The notes under the pieces were generated by a model that ran no database searches, was not told where the DNA came from, and was given only the letters and a program-made list of their open reading frames with translations. Shown piece after piece: positions 15,757-24,646 of a stretch of DNA of 64,000 bases (positions are counted from its first letter, which is position 1; every line of letters begins with the position of its first letter). Origin of the DNA: JAFGLZ01 sp964390905 (GTDB lineage: Bacteria > Planctomycetota > Phycisphaerae > UBA1845 > JAFGLZ01). The stretch lies in NCBI GenBank assembly GCA_964390905.1, contig CAYMLO010000005.1, positions 1-64,000 of the forward strand, given 5' to 3'. The translations under genes were made by a program, and so were the position numbers.

Positions 15757-17103
15757 GTGCGGCGCCGAGACTTCCTGAAGGCAACAGCGGCCGCCGTCAC
15801 CACAAGCGAGGGGGTTGCGCGTCCTGACCAGACCACGGGGCAGGCCAGGCGCACCAGGGCCGAGTGGATGGTCGTCCTCCGCGTGTACGGCAGCATCCTG
15901 TACGCCACGAAGAAGTGGGGGCCTCAAGCCGGCGAGAAGCCCGTCCCGCTCACGCCGACGGACATCGACGGCTGGATGGCGGACTGCGCCGGGCATGGCG
16001 TGACCACCGTGTTGTGGCGGGCGAACTGCGCTGGGACACTGACCTACCCGAGCAGGTATACCGCGCTGGCCGGCGAGCCGCCCCTGCCCGACCCGAACCA
16101 GGGCATGGGCATCGCCAGCGTCAACCAGGGCTGGCCGGCCGAGGACTGGAAGTGGCTTGGCGAGCAGTGCAGGCGGTTTAACACGCTTGCCGAAGCCGTC
16201 AAGGCCGCCCACCGGCACGGGGTCAAGATCTACCTGGACTTTCACACGTTCGACATGGTGGGCTCGTGGTGCCGTCGCACGCAATGGCCAGCCGGCGGCG
16301 ACCGGGGCTGGGACCCGGACCTGTGGCTGTGGTCAAGGGACCAGAAACAGCGGCTCGCGGGCGTGCCCTGCTACGCCGATCCGCGTGTCCGCGAACGTCG
16401 CGTGGGCGAGATCGGCGAGGCGCTCGCGCTCGGCATCGACGGCGTCGTCCTGGGGTTCTTCAGCCACTGTGATGGCGCGGCGGGAGACAAGCACTGTTCG
16501 TTCGGCTACAACCCCGTCGTCGTCGCCCAGTACAAGCGTCGGCACGGCAAGGACCCACTGACCGACCCCGTCGACGCGCATCGCTTCTACGCGTTGCACG
16601 GCGAGTCCTTCACCCAGTTCGTCCGCGAGGTCAGCAAGCTCGTGCACGGGAAGGGCAAGAAGCTGATCTGCTGCGCGCGGACCGACGGCGTCCATGGCTG
16701 GGGCTTCAAGGCAGCGGGTGGCGGCCTGATCGGTCGCATGGAACCGCGCGACCTGCGCGACGGGAAGACCGACCTGCCGCTCGCGGCCGGGTTCTACCTG
16801 GACACCGAAACGTGGGCACGCGAGAAACTCGTCGACGGGTTGCTCTGGTCGGCCCCGCTGCAAGGCGGCGTCCCGGTGATCCAGAAGCGCAAGCAGACGG
16901 CCGCCGTACCCGCGTATCTGTGGCGGAAGTACACGGGCTTCAAGGGCAAGGTCAGCCCGATGGACCTGGACGCCTTCCGCCGCGAGGTCCGCGCGGCCCA
17001 GCGCGGTGACATCGACGGATACTGTCTGCTGGTCATGCAGATCACGCGGCATCCGTGGTTCAAGCCCGACTGGCGGGACCTCATGCCCCTCAGGAAGGCG
17101 TAA
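15757..17103 (+). CDS. Tat-exported TIM-barrel protein, putative glycoside hydrolase
   Basis: A 448-residue protein with an N-terminal twin-arginine-type signal (RRRDFLKATAAAVTTSEG). The body reads as a (beta/alpha)8 barrel of the family-10-like glycosylhydrolase (GHL) group: VLRVYGSILYATKKWG, GVTTVLWRANCAGTLTYPS, HGVKIYLDFHTFD (strand with metal/sugar-facing residues), IGEALALGIDGVVLGFFSH, KGKKLICCARTDGVH and IDGYCLLVMQ. The start is GTG 15757 with AAAGGAG seven bases before it; the frame continues upstream over the divergent promoter region without a better start. It opens a run of six same-strand genes reaching 25894 that all look secreted or membrane-bound. The substrate is unknown. Confidence 0.75.
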   Translation: MRRRDFLKATAAAVTTSEGVARPDQTTGQARRTRAEWMVVLRVYGSILYATKKWGPQAGEKPVPLTPTDIDGWMADCAGHGVTTVLWRANCAGTLTYPSRYTALAGEPPLPDPNQGMGIASVNQGWPAEDWKWLGEQCRRFNTLAEAVKAAHRHGVKIYLDFHTFDMVGSWCRRTQWPAGGDRGWDPDLWLWSRDQKQRLAGVPCYADPRVRERRVGEIGEALALGIDGVVLGFFSHCDGAAGDKHCSFGYNPVVVAQYKRRHGKDPLTDPVDAHRFYALHGESFTQFVREVSKLVHGKGKKLICCARTDGVHGWGFKAAGGGLIGRMEPRDLRDGKTDLPLAAGFYLDTETWAREKLVDGLLWSAPLQGGVPVIQKRKQTAAVPAYLWRKYTGFKGKVSPMDLDAFRREVRAAQRGDIDGYCLLVMQITRHPWFKPDWRDLMPLRKA

Positions 17104-17153
17104 CGGGAGCCGGGATCTGTCGTGCAACCAACCCCATGCCCAGGAGAGACCCC

Positions 17154-19133
17154 ATGAAATGGCAGCACGTCCTTCTCGCTCTGCTGGTCGGGGCGAGCAG
17201 CGTCATGGGTGCGGCGGCGCCCAGCGAAGCGGTTCAGGCAGAGGCCCCTACGGCAGCGCGCAACAACGGGCCGAGGACGGTCCGCGATCTGATCTGGGTG
17301 TGGGGCAACCCGGAGATGACCAAACCGGGAAAGCACACGGCGGCCACGTACGCCCAGGCCAGCCCGCTCCAGCGCGCGAAGCTGCTGGGTGCGCCGAACA
17401 TCATCCTGGCCGGCGCGGGGCTGCCCGATGACGACCGATTGGCCGACCGGCTCACGCGGGAGGTCTTGGGACTCAAGCGGGTGGTCTGGGAGGTCTGTCC
17501 GGACGGGAGAGCGGGTCCGCCGTTCGTCTACACCAAGCGAATGGCGCAGGTCCGACGCCTGGCCGACCGATACCCGAAGCTGCAGGCCATCGTCCTGGAC
17601 GACATGAGCACCGTGGGCATCGACAAGGGGTTCAAGCCGGAGCACATCCGTCAGATCCGCGGGCTGCTGCCGGGCAAGTACCGCCGTGTGCAGATCTGGG
17701 GCGTGGTCTACACGATGAGCCTGAACCGCAAGGGCATCGACGCCTACATCAAGGAGCTGGATCTTATCCTGCTGGCGGAGTGGCACGCCAAGAACGTCGT
17801 GAACCTAGAGAAGAACGTCGCGCACTGTGAACGGCTTTTCCCCGACAAGCCCATCATCGTGGGCCTGTACCTCTACGACTACGGCGACCGTCGGCGAATC
17901 CCGCGCGACCTGCTCGAGAGGCAATGCGAGATCGCCCTGAAGCTGGCCCACGCCGGTCGGATCGAGGGCATCGAGTTCACGACCATCAACAACGACCCCG
18001 AGGCCGTCGCCTGGACGGCCGACTGGATCCGGCGCGTCGGCGATCAGAAGCTCGGGGCCGATGCCGGCAAGCAGTCGCTGAAGATCGACAAGTTCTACTT
18101 CATGTTCCACCCGGTGTGCTGGGGGATGGGGATGCGCGGCGACCAGCCGCCGCCGGTGCCCGCGGGCGCGAGCAAGGAGGACTACCTGGCCTGCTGGGAA
18201 TGGGAGAAAATCGTCAATCAGCGGCAGAAGGACTTCATCAGCCAGATGAGGCCCAACGAGGCGCTGATCATGTTCCCGATCAGTCGCTGCAAGGCGATGC
18301 TCGACCTGGAGCAGCACGCCGAGAAGGTCCTGGGCAGGCGCTGCGTCTTCGTTCGTGGGTGCCATCCCGACCCCCCCAAGGCCTGGGCCGAACTGCCACA
18401 GCCAATCAAGCGGTTTCTCGAAGACGACAAGCTCGAGGGCAAGGATGCATACCTGAAGGACATCCCCCCCGCGATTCGCAAGGAGCTGGAGGCCGAGATC
18501 CGCGAGGCCTGCCGGGCGCGGGGCTTCGACTGGGGCATCGGCGGCCTGGAGGTCCTCTACACGAGCCGCATGTTCGCGCTGGACATCCAGGAGCAACTGA
18601 AGCAGCACGGATTGACGTTCGACCCCGCGACGGCGACGTGTGAGGCCTTCGGTGAGGGTTTCGAACAGTGCGCAATGACCTGGAAGGCGATGGTCGTCCC
18701 GTATCTCGGCTTCGCGCGCCCGGCCGACAACATCTTCGAGCTGTCCGTCAGCGGCGCGCGGTTCCTGGTGAAGGCGACGTTCAAGGAACGGGTCAAGCTC
18801 GACCACGCCATTCGCTTGTACCTCTGGGAGGGGAATGACGGCCGACCCATCGGTCTGTACGCACGCGCCTGGTGCCGGCTGAAGGACCCGCAGTTCTACG
18901 CGCACGTGTCTTTGAAGGGGCTTTCGTGTGAGGTGTGGGGCCTGGGCGCCTACGGGACCAAGGTCTGGCCGGCCGAGGGTTCTGGTATCAAGGTGGAGGA
19001 TGCGTGTTTGAAGGTGCCCGTGCTCAACGGCATCCGCCGGGACGCCACGGACGGCGCGTTCTACGTGATCGGCAAGGACATCTCCTTCGACGACTTCCGC
19101 CGGCGTCTCGTGACGGCGCTGATCAGCGAATGA
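17154..19133 (+). CDS. secreted protein of unknown function, probable barrel fold plus C-terminal beta domain
   Basis: A 659-residue exported protein (signal peptide about 1-20). I do not recognise a named family. The first 300 residues look like a TIM barrel: VRDLIWVWGNPEM, KRVVWEVCPDGR, LQAIVLDDMSTVGIDKGF, YRRVQIWGVVYTM, DLILLAEWHAKN, KPIIVGLYLYDYGDRRRIP, IEGIEFTTINND. A middle helical part (about 340-490) contains the phosphotransferase-unlike but notable GGDQPPP, RCVFVRGCHPDPPKAW and DIPPAIRKELEAEIREACR. The end is beta-rich (LDHAIRLYLWEGNDGRPIGLYARAW). It begins 50 bases after the barrel protein at 15757 and is followed by a DUF5060 glycosidase-like gene, so a role in glycan breakdown is likely. 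ATG 17154 is chosen for the signal peptide. Confidence 0.75.
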   Translation: MKWQHVLLALLVGASSVMGAAAPSEAVQAEAPTAARNNGPRTVRDLIWVWGNPEMTKPGKHTAATYAQASPLQRAKLLGAPNIILAGAGLPDDDRLADRLTREVLGLKRVVWEVCPDGRAGPPFVYTKRMAQVRRLADRYPKLQAIVLDDMSTVGIDKGFKPEHIRQIRGLLPGKYRRVQIWGVVYTMSLNRKGIDAYIKELDLILLAEWHAKNVVNLEKNVAHCERLFPDKPIIVGLYLYDYGDRRRIPRDLLERQCEIALKLAHAGRIEGIEFTTINNDPEAVAWTADWIRRVGDQKLGADAGKQSLKIDKFYFMFHPVCWGMGMRGDQPPPVPAGASKEDYLACWEWEKIVNQRQKDFISQMRPNEALIMFPISRCKAMLDLEQHAEKVLGRRCVFVRGCHPDPPKAWAELPQPIKRFLEDDKLEGKDAYLKDIPPAIRKELEAEIREACRARGFDWGIGGLEVLYTSRMFALDIQEQLKQHGLTFDPATATCEAFGEGFEQCAMTWKAMVVPYLGFARPADNIFELSVSGARFLVKATFKERVKLDHAIRLYLWEGNDGRPIGLYARAWCRLKDPQFYAHVSLKGLSCEVWGLGAYGTKVWPAEGSGIKVEDACLKVPVLNGIRRDATDGAFYVIGKDISFDDFRRRLVTALISE

Positions 19134-19234
19134 TGCCCCCTCGGGCGGTTCGTTCTGTTGACACCCCAAGACGGGCAACGGCCGTCCTTTGGCTCGGCCG
19201 AACGCCGCGACGGGCGGTACAGGGAGGTCAGAAG

Positions 19235-22045
19235 ATGCGGGTGATGGCACGACTGCTGGCGGGTACGGCGGGGTTGCTGGTCACTGGCGTCCCAGACGCA
19301 TCGGGACAAGCCGGCTCACCCATAGCGTCGGCTGGATCCGACGCGTCGCAAGGGAACGTTCCGCTGTGGGGTCGGTTCGAGGTGAGCATCCCCAATCCGA
19401 AGCCCTACGCCAACCCATTCCGGGACGTCACACTCCGGGGAACGTTCAGGCGTCCGGACGGGAGCGAGGTGACGTGCCTCGGATTCCATGACGGCGATGG
19501 AAAGGGCGGCCAGACGGGCAGCGTCTGGAAGCTGCGCTTCATGCCCGACGCGGTGGGACGGTGGACCTACCAGACGACCTGGTCTGACGGCACGGCGGGC
19601 GGGAAGGGCGGGTTCTCCGTGGTGGACAGGGGATTGCCCGGGCCGATCGTTGCCGACACGCGAAACCCGCCCGTCTGGCGACTCAGCGGGGCACGAGCGT
19701 TCATCCCGTTCTATGCCGCTGCGCCGCCCTACTGGCACATCGACGATCCGCGGATGAAGGCGTTCCTCGATTTCGCCGCCGAGAAGCTGGGCGCGAACGG
19801 CGTGGCGATCATCCTGCACAATCGCGTGTGGTTGGACTGCCAAGACAAGACGGACTGCAGCCCCACACGGCCCGTGTTCTCGATCCGAACGTGGCGACAG
19901 CTTGACGATACGCTCGCCGAGCTGCACAGACGTCGGATGGGCGCGAACCTGATGTTCTACACCGACGATGAGGGGCGCCCGCTGTTTGCGGGCGGCTCGG
20001 ACATGGAGGTGTTGCTCCTCCAATACGCGATGGCGCGGCTGTCGGCCTATCCAATGATCGTATACGACACGGGCATCGACATCACCGAGTATCGTTCGCG
20101 AGCGTGGAACGAAGCGTTTCCCGGACGGCTCCAGGCGCTCTCCCCGAGGAAGCTCATGATTGGCTCGCGGCAGGATTCCGGCAGCAGGGCCTTCCGCGGC
20201 GACTCGTTCAGCTATGATTCGCTTGGCGACGTCCATCCGAGCTATGACGAGATCCTCGGTGTGATGAGGTCGACGAACAAGCCCGTATTCTACGCGGACC
20301 GATGGCGAGAGGACTTCTACCGCGGCAACTTCGATCGCCACAGCACCCGCCACATCATGTGGCATTGCGCCCTGGCCGGTGGAGCGGGCTTCATGATCGG
20401 CGGCCGGCACGGTGAGTTCCGGCTCGACGACTACGAGACGGACCTCGACGACCCGAAGCAGTTCCGCGTCTTCTCGGATTTCTGGCACAAGACGCTGGCC
20501 GGATGGAGCCGGCTGACGGTGTGCAACGATCTTGTCACGAGCGGCCGCTGCCTGGGGGAACGCGGCAGGCAGTACGTCGTCTACCTGCCACAAGGTGGCC
20601 CAACGACGGTGGATCTGACCGCCTGCCGAGGTCTGATCACAATCGCCTGGCTCGATCCTCGCATCGGTGCCCGCACGATCGGCGACGCCGTGATGGGCGG
20701 CAGGCGCATCGACCTCCGGGCACCTGACACGAACGATTGGGTGTTGCATCTCGGCGGGGTCCGGGCCGACGAGACGCCGCCGACGATCCCGCAGGGCCTC
20801 GAGGCGATCGCGATGGGCGCCGACCGCGTCAAGCTGACGTGGAAACGGGCGACTGATGCAGATACCGACGTCAGCGCCTACAAGGTGTATCGCGATGGCG
20901 TCCAGGTCGCCAGAGTAATCGGTGGACAAACCGCTCATGAGGACGCAGGGCTGAGCGAACTGACCGACTACGCCTACCAGGTCTCCGCCGTAAACGGCGC
21001 CGGCGTGGCGGGGGCCCGCACGAGCGTCGTACGCGTGAAGACCGCCGCCGACCGGACGCCGCCGAGCGTGCGGTCCGTCGAAGCGATTGTCGATCCGCGC
21101 CGGATTCGCGTTCGGTTCAGCGAACCGGTGGACAAGCGGTCCGCCGAGGAGTTGGCCAACTACGCACTCAGCGGCGGGATCTCGATCGCTCGAGCCGTTC
21201 TGGAATCGGACGGGGTTACGGTCTGCTTGACAACGACACCGCTCTCCGCCGGCGTCACCTACGAACTGACCGTTGGCGCCGTGAAAGATCGTGCCGCTGC
21301 GGGCAACGTCATCGCCGAGGGCTCGCGGATGAGCTTCACGCTGGCCCGCCGGACGCGGGACGGGCTGGTGGCCCTCTATGACTTCGAGGAGGGACCCGAC
21401 ACGATCGTTCGCGACGTATCGCAAGTCGGCGACCCGCTGGAGTTGACGCTCGCGCGTCCCGGCGCCATCCGGTGGGTCCCGGGCGGGGTGGTGCTTACCG
21501 GCAAGACGATGATCGCCTCACCCGGCCCGGCCGCCAAGATCACGAAGGCCTGCGTCGATAGTCGCGAGATGACGCTGGAGGTGTGGCTCGAGCCGGCCAA
21601 CACGACCCAGGGCGGTCCGGCCCGGATCGTCACGCTGTCCCGCGATGCCTCGAGCCGCAACTTCACGCTGGGCCAATGTGCCACGAAGTACGACGTGCGG
21701 TTTCGAACGACGCGAACGACCCACAACGGCTCGCCTTCGCTGCAGACCACAGAGGGAGCGGCCTCCACAGGACTGACGCACGTCGTCTATACGCACGACG
21801 CATCAGGACGGAGGCGCCTATACGTCAACGGGACCGAGCGGGCGGCCGGGACGATCGGAGGCGACCTGTCGAACTGGGACGGATCCTTCAAGCTGGCCCT
21901 CGGCGATGAGGTCTCGGGGGGACGGCCTTGGATGGGCAAGTTGTATCTGATCGCCGTGTACCGTCGGGCGCTGGGGCCTGAAGAGGTCCGGACGCACTTC
22001 CGGATCGGAGCTGGATCGACCTGCGTCCGGAAATCAGACCGGTGA
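19235..22045 (+). CDS. secreted multidomain glycosidase-like protein: DUF5060, TIM barrel, FnIII, Ig-like, LamG-like
   Basis: A 936-residue exported protein. After a signal peptide (1-25) comes a DUF5060 domain (about 40-115: FEVSIPNP, RGTFRRPDGSEVTCLGFHDG, WKLRFMPDAVGRWTYQTTWSDG). Next is a barrel resembling DUF4038/GH5-related enzymes (about 125-400: LSGARAFIPFYAAAPPYWHID, IVYDTGIDITEYRS, KPVFYADRWREDFYR). The tail is modular: a fibronectin type III domain (TPPTIPQGLEAIAMGADRVKLTWKRATD...), a bacterial Ig-like domain (RRIRVRFSEPVDKRSAEELANY) and a LamG/concanavalin-type domain (VALYDFEEG to the end). Such tails bind glycans or the cell surface. ATG 19235 follows AGGGAGG. It sits in the middle of the same-strand glycan locus. 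Confidence 0.82.
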   Translation: MRVMARLLAGTAGLLVTGVPDASGQAGSPIASAGSDASQGNVPLWGRFEVSIPNPKPYANPFRDVTLRGTFRRPDGSEVTCLGFHDGDGKGGQTGSVWKLRFMPDAVGRWTYQTTWSDGTAGGKGGFSVVDRGLPGPIVADTRNPPVWRLSGARAFIPFYAAAPPYWHIDDPRMKAFLDFAAEKLGANGVAIILHNRVWLDCQDKTDCSPTRPVFSIRTWRQLDDTLAELHRRRMGANLMFYTDDEGRPLFAGGSDMEVLLLQYAMARLSAYPMIVYDTGIDITEYRSRAWNEAFPGRLQALSPRKLMIGSRQDSGSRAFRGDSFSYDSLGDVHPSYDEILGVMRSTNKPVFYADRWREDFYRGNFDRHSTRHIMWHCALAGGAGFMIGGRHGEFRLDDYETDLDDPKQFRVFSDFWHKTLAGWSRLTVCNDLVTSGRCLGERGRQYVVYLPQGGPTTVDLTACRGLITIAWLDPRIGARTIGDAVMGGRRIDLRAPDTNDWVLHLGGVRADETPPTIPQGLEAIAMGADRVKLTWKRATDADTDVSAYKVYRDGVQVARVIGGQTAHEDAGLSELTDYAYQVSAVNGAGVAGARTSVVRVKTAADRTPPSVRSVEAIVDPRRIRVRFSEPVDKRSAEELANYALSGGISIARAVLESDGVTVCLTTTPLSAGVTYELTVGAVKDRAAAGNVIAEGSRMSFTLARRTRDGLVALYDFEEGPDTIVRDVSQVGDPLELTLARPGAIRWVPGGVVLTGKTMIASPGPAAKITKACVDSREMTLEVWLEPANTTQGGPARIVTLSRDASSRNFTLGQCATKYDVRFRTTRTTHNGSPSLQTTEGAASTGLTHVVYTHDASGRRRLYVNGTERAAGTIGGDLSNWDGSFKLALGDEVSGGRPWMGKLYLIAVYRRALGPEEVRTHFRIGAGSTCVRKSDR

Positions 22046-22074
22046 CGGGTGGCCCATGCTTGCGTGGCCATGCC
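22042..22074. repeat. short dispersed motif (GTGACGGGTGGC...GCGTGGCCATG), copy 2
   Basis: GTGACGGGTGGCCCATGCTT followed by GCGTGGCCATG repeats the motif seen at 11417, with a small internal deletion. It starts at the stop codon of the multidomain glycosidase gene and ends about 48 bases before the next start. Confidence 0.6.
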
Positions 22075-22121
22075 CACTGCCCCCTGTTGATGCCCGACGA
22101 TCGCCGGGCTACGCTTTGGCC

Positions 22122-22901
22122 ATGCCGCCCTCCAACACGATCCCGTGGATCCCCAGGTCCGCTGCCTATGCGATGATGGTGCTGTCCCGCGGGATCGCGT
22201 GGACTTCGCTGCTGGCGTGGATGGCGTTCGTGCTCGTCGGTCCGTTGGAACTGATGCCCCTGGGCTTGACCGAGCCTGCGGCGCTGGCGCTGGACGCCTG
22301 CCTGAGTCTGGCCTTCTTCGTCCAGCACAGTGTCATGATCCGACGGTCGTTCCGCCAGCGGTCCGCCGGATTCATCCCGTCGCACTACCAGGGCGCCGTC
22401 TTTTCGATCGTCTCCGGGATCGTCTTGTGGGGGCTGGTCGTGTTCTGGCAGGCGTCGAGCCAAACGCTGGCGGTGGCGGGGGACCCGGTTCGCTGGCTGT
22501 TGCGCGCGACCTTCGTCCTGGCGCTTGTGGGCTTCGCCTGGGGCATCCTGGCACTACGCCTCTTTGACCCGTTCGGGCTCGAGCCGATCCGCGGCTACCT
22601 GCGCGGCAGAGATCCTGCAACCGTACCGTTCTGTATCCGTGGTCCGTACCGTTGGGTCCGCCATCCGCTCTACCTGTTCATGTTGCTGATGATCTGGTCG
22701 GCGCCGGATCTGACCTTGGATCGGTTGTTGTTCAACGTTCTGTGGTCGGGCTGGATTATCGTCGCCGCGGCGCTGGAGGAACGGGATCTTGTGGCAATCT
22801 ACGGAGAGCCCTATCGTCACTACCAGCGCCGGGTGCCCATGTTGATCCCCTACCGCCGCCCTCAGACGGACACGGGCGACGTGGACAACGTGTCGTCGTG
22901 A
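22122..22901 (+). CDS. membrane methyltransferase of the NnrU/ICMT superfamily, methanethiol S-methyltransferase (MddA)-like
   Basis: A 259-residue integral membrane protein with five or six hydrophobic spans. The C-terminal third carries the SAM-dependent ICMT/PEMT-type signature: FCIRGPYRWVRHPLYLFMLL, then EERDLVAIYGEPYRHYQRRVPMLIP. Together with FFVQHSVMIRRSF in the middle and the LFDPFGLEPIRGYLRG motif this closely resembles what I know of MddA enzymes, which methylate methanethiol to dimethyl sulfide. Length fits (about 260 residues). The MddA assignment is by recalled motif similarity only; other NnrU-domain methyltransferases are possible. It is located 76 bases after the multidomain glycosidase and 35 bases before a sialidase-fold gene, an odd setting for sulfur methylation. 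Confidence 0.72.
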   Translation: MPPSNTIPWIPRSAAYAMMVLSRGIAWTSLLAWMAFVLVGPLELMPLGLTEPAALALDACLSLAFFVQHSVMIRRSFRQRSAGFIPSHYQGAVFSIVSGIVLWGLVVFWQASSQTLAVAGDPVRWLLRATFVLALVGFAWGILALRLFDPFGLEPIRGYLRGRDPATVPFCIRGPYRWVRHPLYLFMLLMIWSAPDLTLDRLLFNVLWSGWIIVAAALEERDLVAIYGEPYRHYQRRVPMLIPYRRPQTDTGDVDNVSS

Positions 22902-22936
22902 GCGAATCGTGGCTGCATCAAGCAGGAGACAGGATC

Positions 22937-24610
22937 ATGAGACTCGAGGGTGTCCTACTGACGTCGTTGGTCGGTCTGCTCTGGATCTTCGGCACGGCCG
23001 ACCTCAGCCAAGCCGCGGATGCAGGAGCCGCCAAGCCGCTGGCTCTCAAGATCGGCGACGGCGGCAACTGGCACTTCCCCAGCGGACAGTGGGTTGAGGA
23101 CAAGGACGGCGTGATCGCCCCCCCCAACCGGCGGAACCTGCACAGCCGGGCGTTCTGCACGGCCCACGACTACACGGACCTGACGGCTGAGTTCGAGTTC
23201 AACGGCAACTACCGCGAGACGGGCACGGGTGCCGCGGGACTGATCTTCCGCGCCCGCGACGTCAACCACTTCTACGCCGTCTACTTCCCCTGGGGGGGCC
23301 AGCAGCTAAGGGCCAAGCACTTCTGGGCCCAGATGATGAAGGTCGAAGGCGACGGCTACTTGCGCAGCATCAAATCGGTCTGGGTGCCCGGCGCCCCGAG
23401 TGAGACCGACCGTTGGTACAAGGTTCGCCTCGAAGTGCGGGGACCGACCACGCGCGTCTGGGTCGATGGGCGCAAAGCGCTCAGCGTCACCGACCAGATG
23501 TACAAGCACGGTGCAGTTGGGCTGATCGGCTACGGCTGGTACTTCTTCCGCAACATCCAGATCTCGGGAAACAAGACGCCGCTGAAGAGCTGGGACCGAA
23601 ACGCGAAGATCCCCGTCCACCACTTCACCGTCGGTCTAGACAGCCAGAACATGCCCAGCGGCTGTGTCGCGCCCAACGGCGACGTGCTCCTGGCGGCGGG
23701 CAACCGGTTGGTCCGCTCGAAAGACAAGGGGCGAACCTGGGGGCCGCCAGAGACGTTGCCCGAGAAGCTCGGCACGGTGACCGATTACGGCAGCACGATG
23801 TTCTGCACGTCGAAGGGCCGGCTGATCGTGCAGCTCTGGCGTAACCGCGAAGTGACCGAGAAGCCCGTGCCCGAGATCCTGATCGCCGAGTCGACCGACA
23901 ACGGCCGGACGTGGTCCGACCCCGTGCCGTCGAAGGTGGCGGGCGGCTGGCCGGAGTTGCCCGCGAAGCTGACGTGCTACGGCCCGCTCGTGGAGACCGC
24001 GGACGGGACGCTGCTTCGCTTCCAACTTGCCGGCGTGAGAGAGGAGACGAAATTCACGGACGTCCGCACCTGGAGCTCGATCCACTGCAAGGCCTTCGCC
24101 ATCCGCAGCACCGACGGCGGGAAGAGCTGGTCGGCCCCCATCGAGCTGGACCGGCCGTCCTGGTCGGGCACACCGCGCGGGCAGATCATCGGCTCGCTCG
24201 ATTTCACCGAGCCGACCGGCGTGGCCATCGGCAACAAGGTCACGGTGCTGATCCGTCCGATCTACAGCCCGATGATGTGGCAATGCTGGTCGACCGACGC
24301 CGGGGCGAGCTGGGACGCGGCTGTGCGGGCCACCTTCCCCGGCTACGCCCAGTCGATGATCCGCACGAAGTGCGGTGCGATCATCTGCGCCCACCGATAC
24401 CCCCAGTACTCGGTCAACGTCAGCTACGACGACGGTCTGAACTGGGACGATGGAACCATCATCGACTACCCGGCCTGGGCGATGGGCTGCGCGGTAGAGG
24501 TCGAGCCCGATGTGGTATTGAGCACGTACATGAACGCCGCGCGAAACCAGCCGCTGCTGGCGCAGCTGTTCCGCGTCACGCCGAAGGGCATTAAGCCGAT
24601 TGCTCGATGA
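22937..24610 (+). CDS. secreted sialidase-fold (Asp-box/BNR) protein with N-terminal DUF1080/LamG-like domain
   Basis: A 557-residue exported protein (signal peptide 1-27). Residues about 28-215 form a jelly-roll domain of the DUF1080/LamG kind (FEFNGNYRETGTGAAGLIFRARD, WYKVRLEVRGPTTRVWVDGRK). From about 225 a six-bladed sialidase propeller follows with five Asp-boxes: SKDKGRTWG, STDNGRTWS, STDGGKSWS, STDAGASWD and SYDDGLNWD. The N-terminal RIP arginine motif of true sialidases is not obvious, so the glycosidic substrate may not be sialic acid. ATG 22937 follows AGGAGACAGGATC. The next gene encodes a second sialidase-fold protein, suggesting both act on the same glycan. Confidence 0.85.
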   Translation: MRLEGVLLTSLVGLLWIFGTADLSQAADAGAAKPLALKIGDGGNWHFPSGQWVEDKDGVIAPPNRRNLHSRAFCTAHDYTDLTAEFEFNGNYRETGTGAAGLIFRARDVNHFYAVYFPWGGQQLRAKHFWAQMMKVEGDGYLRSIKSVWVPGAPSETDRWYKVRLEVRGPTTRVWVDGRKALSVTDQMYKHGAVGLIGYGWYFFRNIQISGNKTPLKSWDRNAKIPVHHFTVGLDSQNMPSGCVAPNGDVLLAAGNRLVRSKDKGRTWGPPETLPEKLGTVTDYGSTMFCTSKGRLIVQLWRNREVTEKPVPEILIAESTDNGRTWSDPVPSKVAGGWPELPAKLTCYGPLVETADGTLLRFQLAGVREETKFTDVRTWSSIHCKAFAIRSTDGGKSWSAPIELDRPSWSGTPRGQIIGSLDFTEPTGVAIGNKVTVLIRPIYSPMMWQCWSTDAGASWDAAVRATFPGYAQSMIRTKCGAIICAHRYPQYSVNVSYDDGLNWDDGTIIDYPAWAMGCAVEVEPDVVLSTYMNAARNQPLLAQLFRVTPKGIKPIAR

Positions 24611-24646
24611 CAGTGGCCTGTCTCGAGCCGAGTACAGGAGCTAGGC

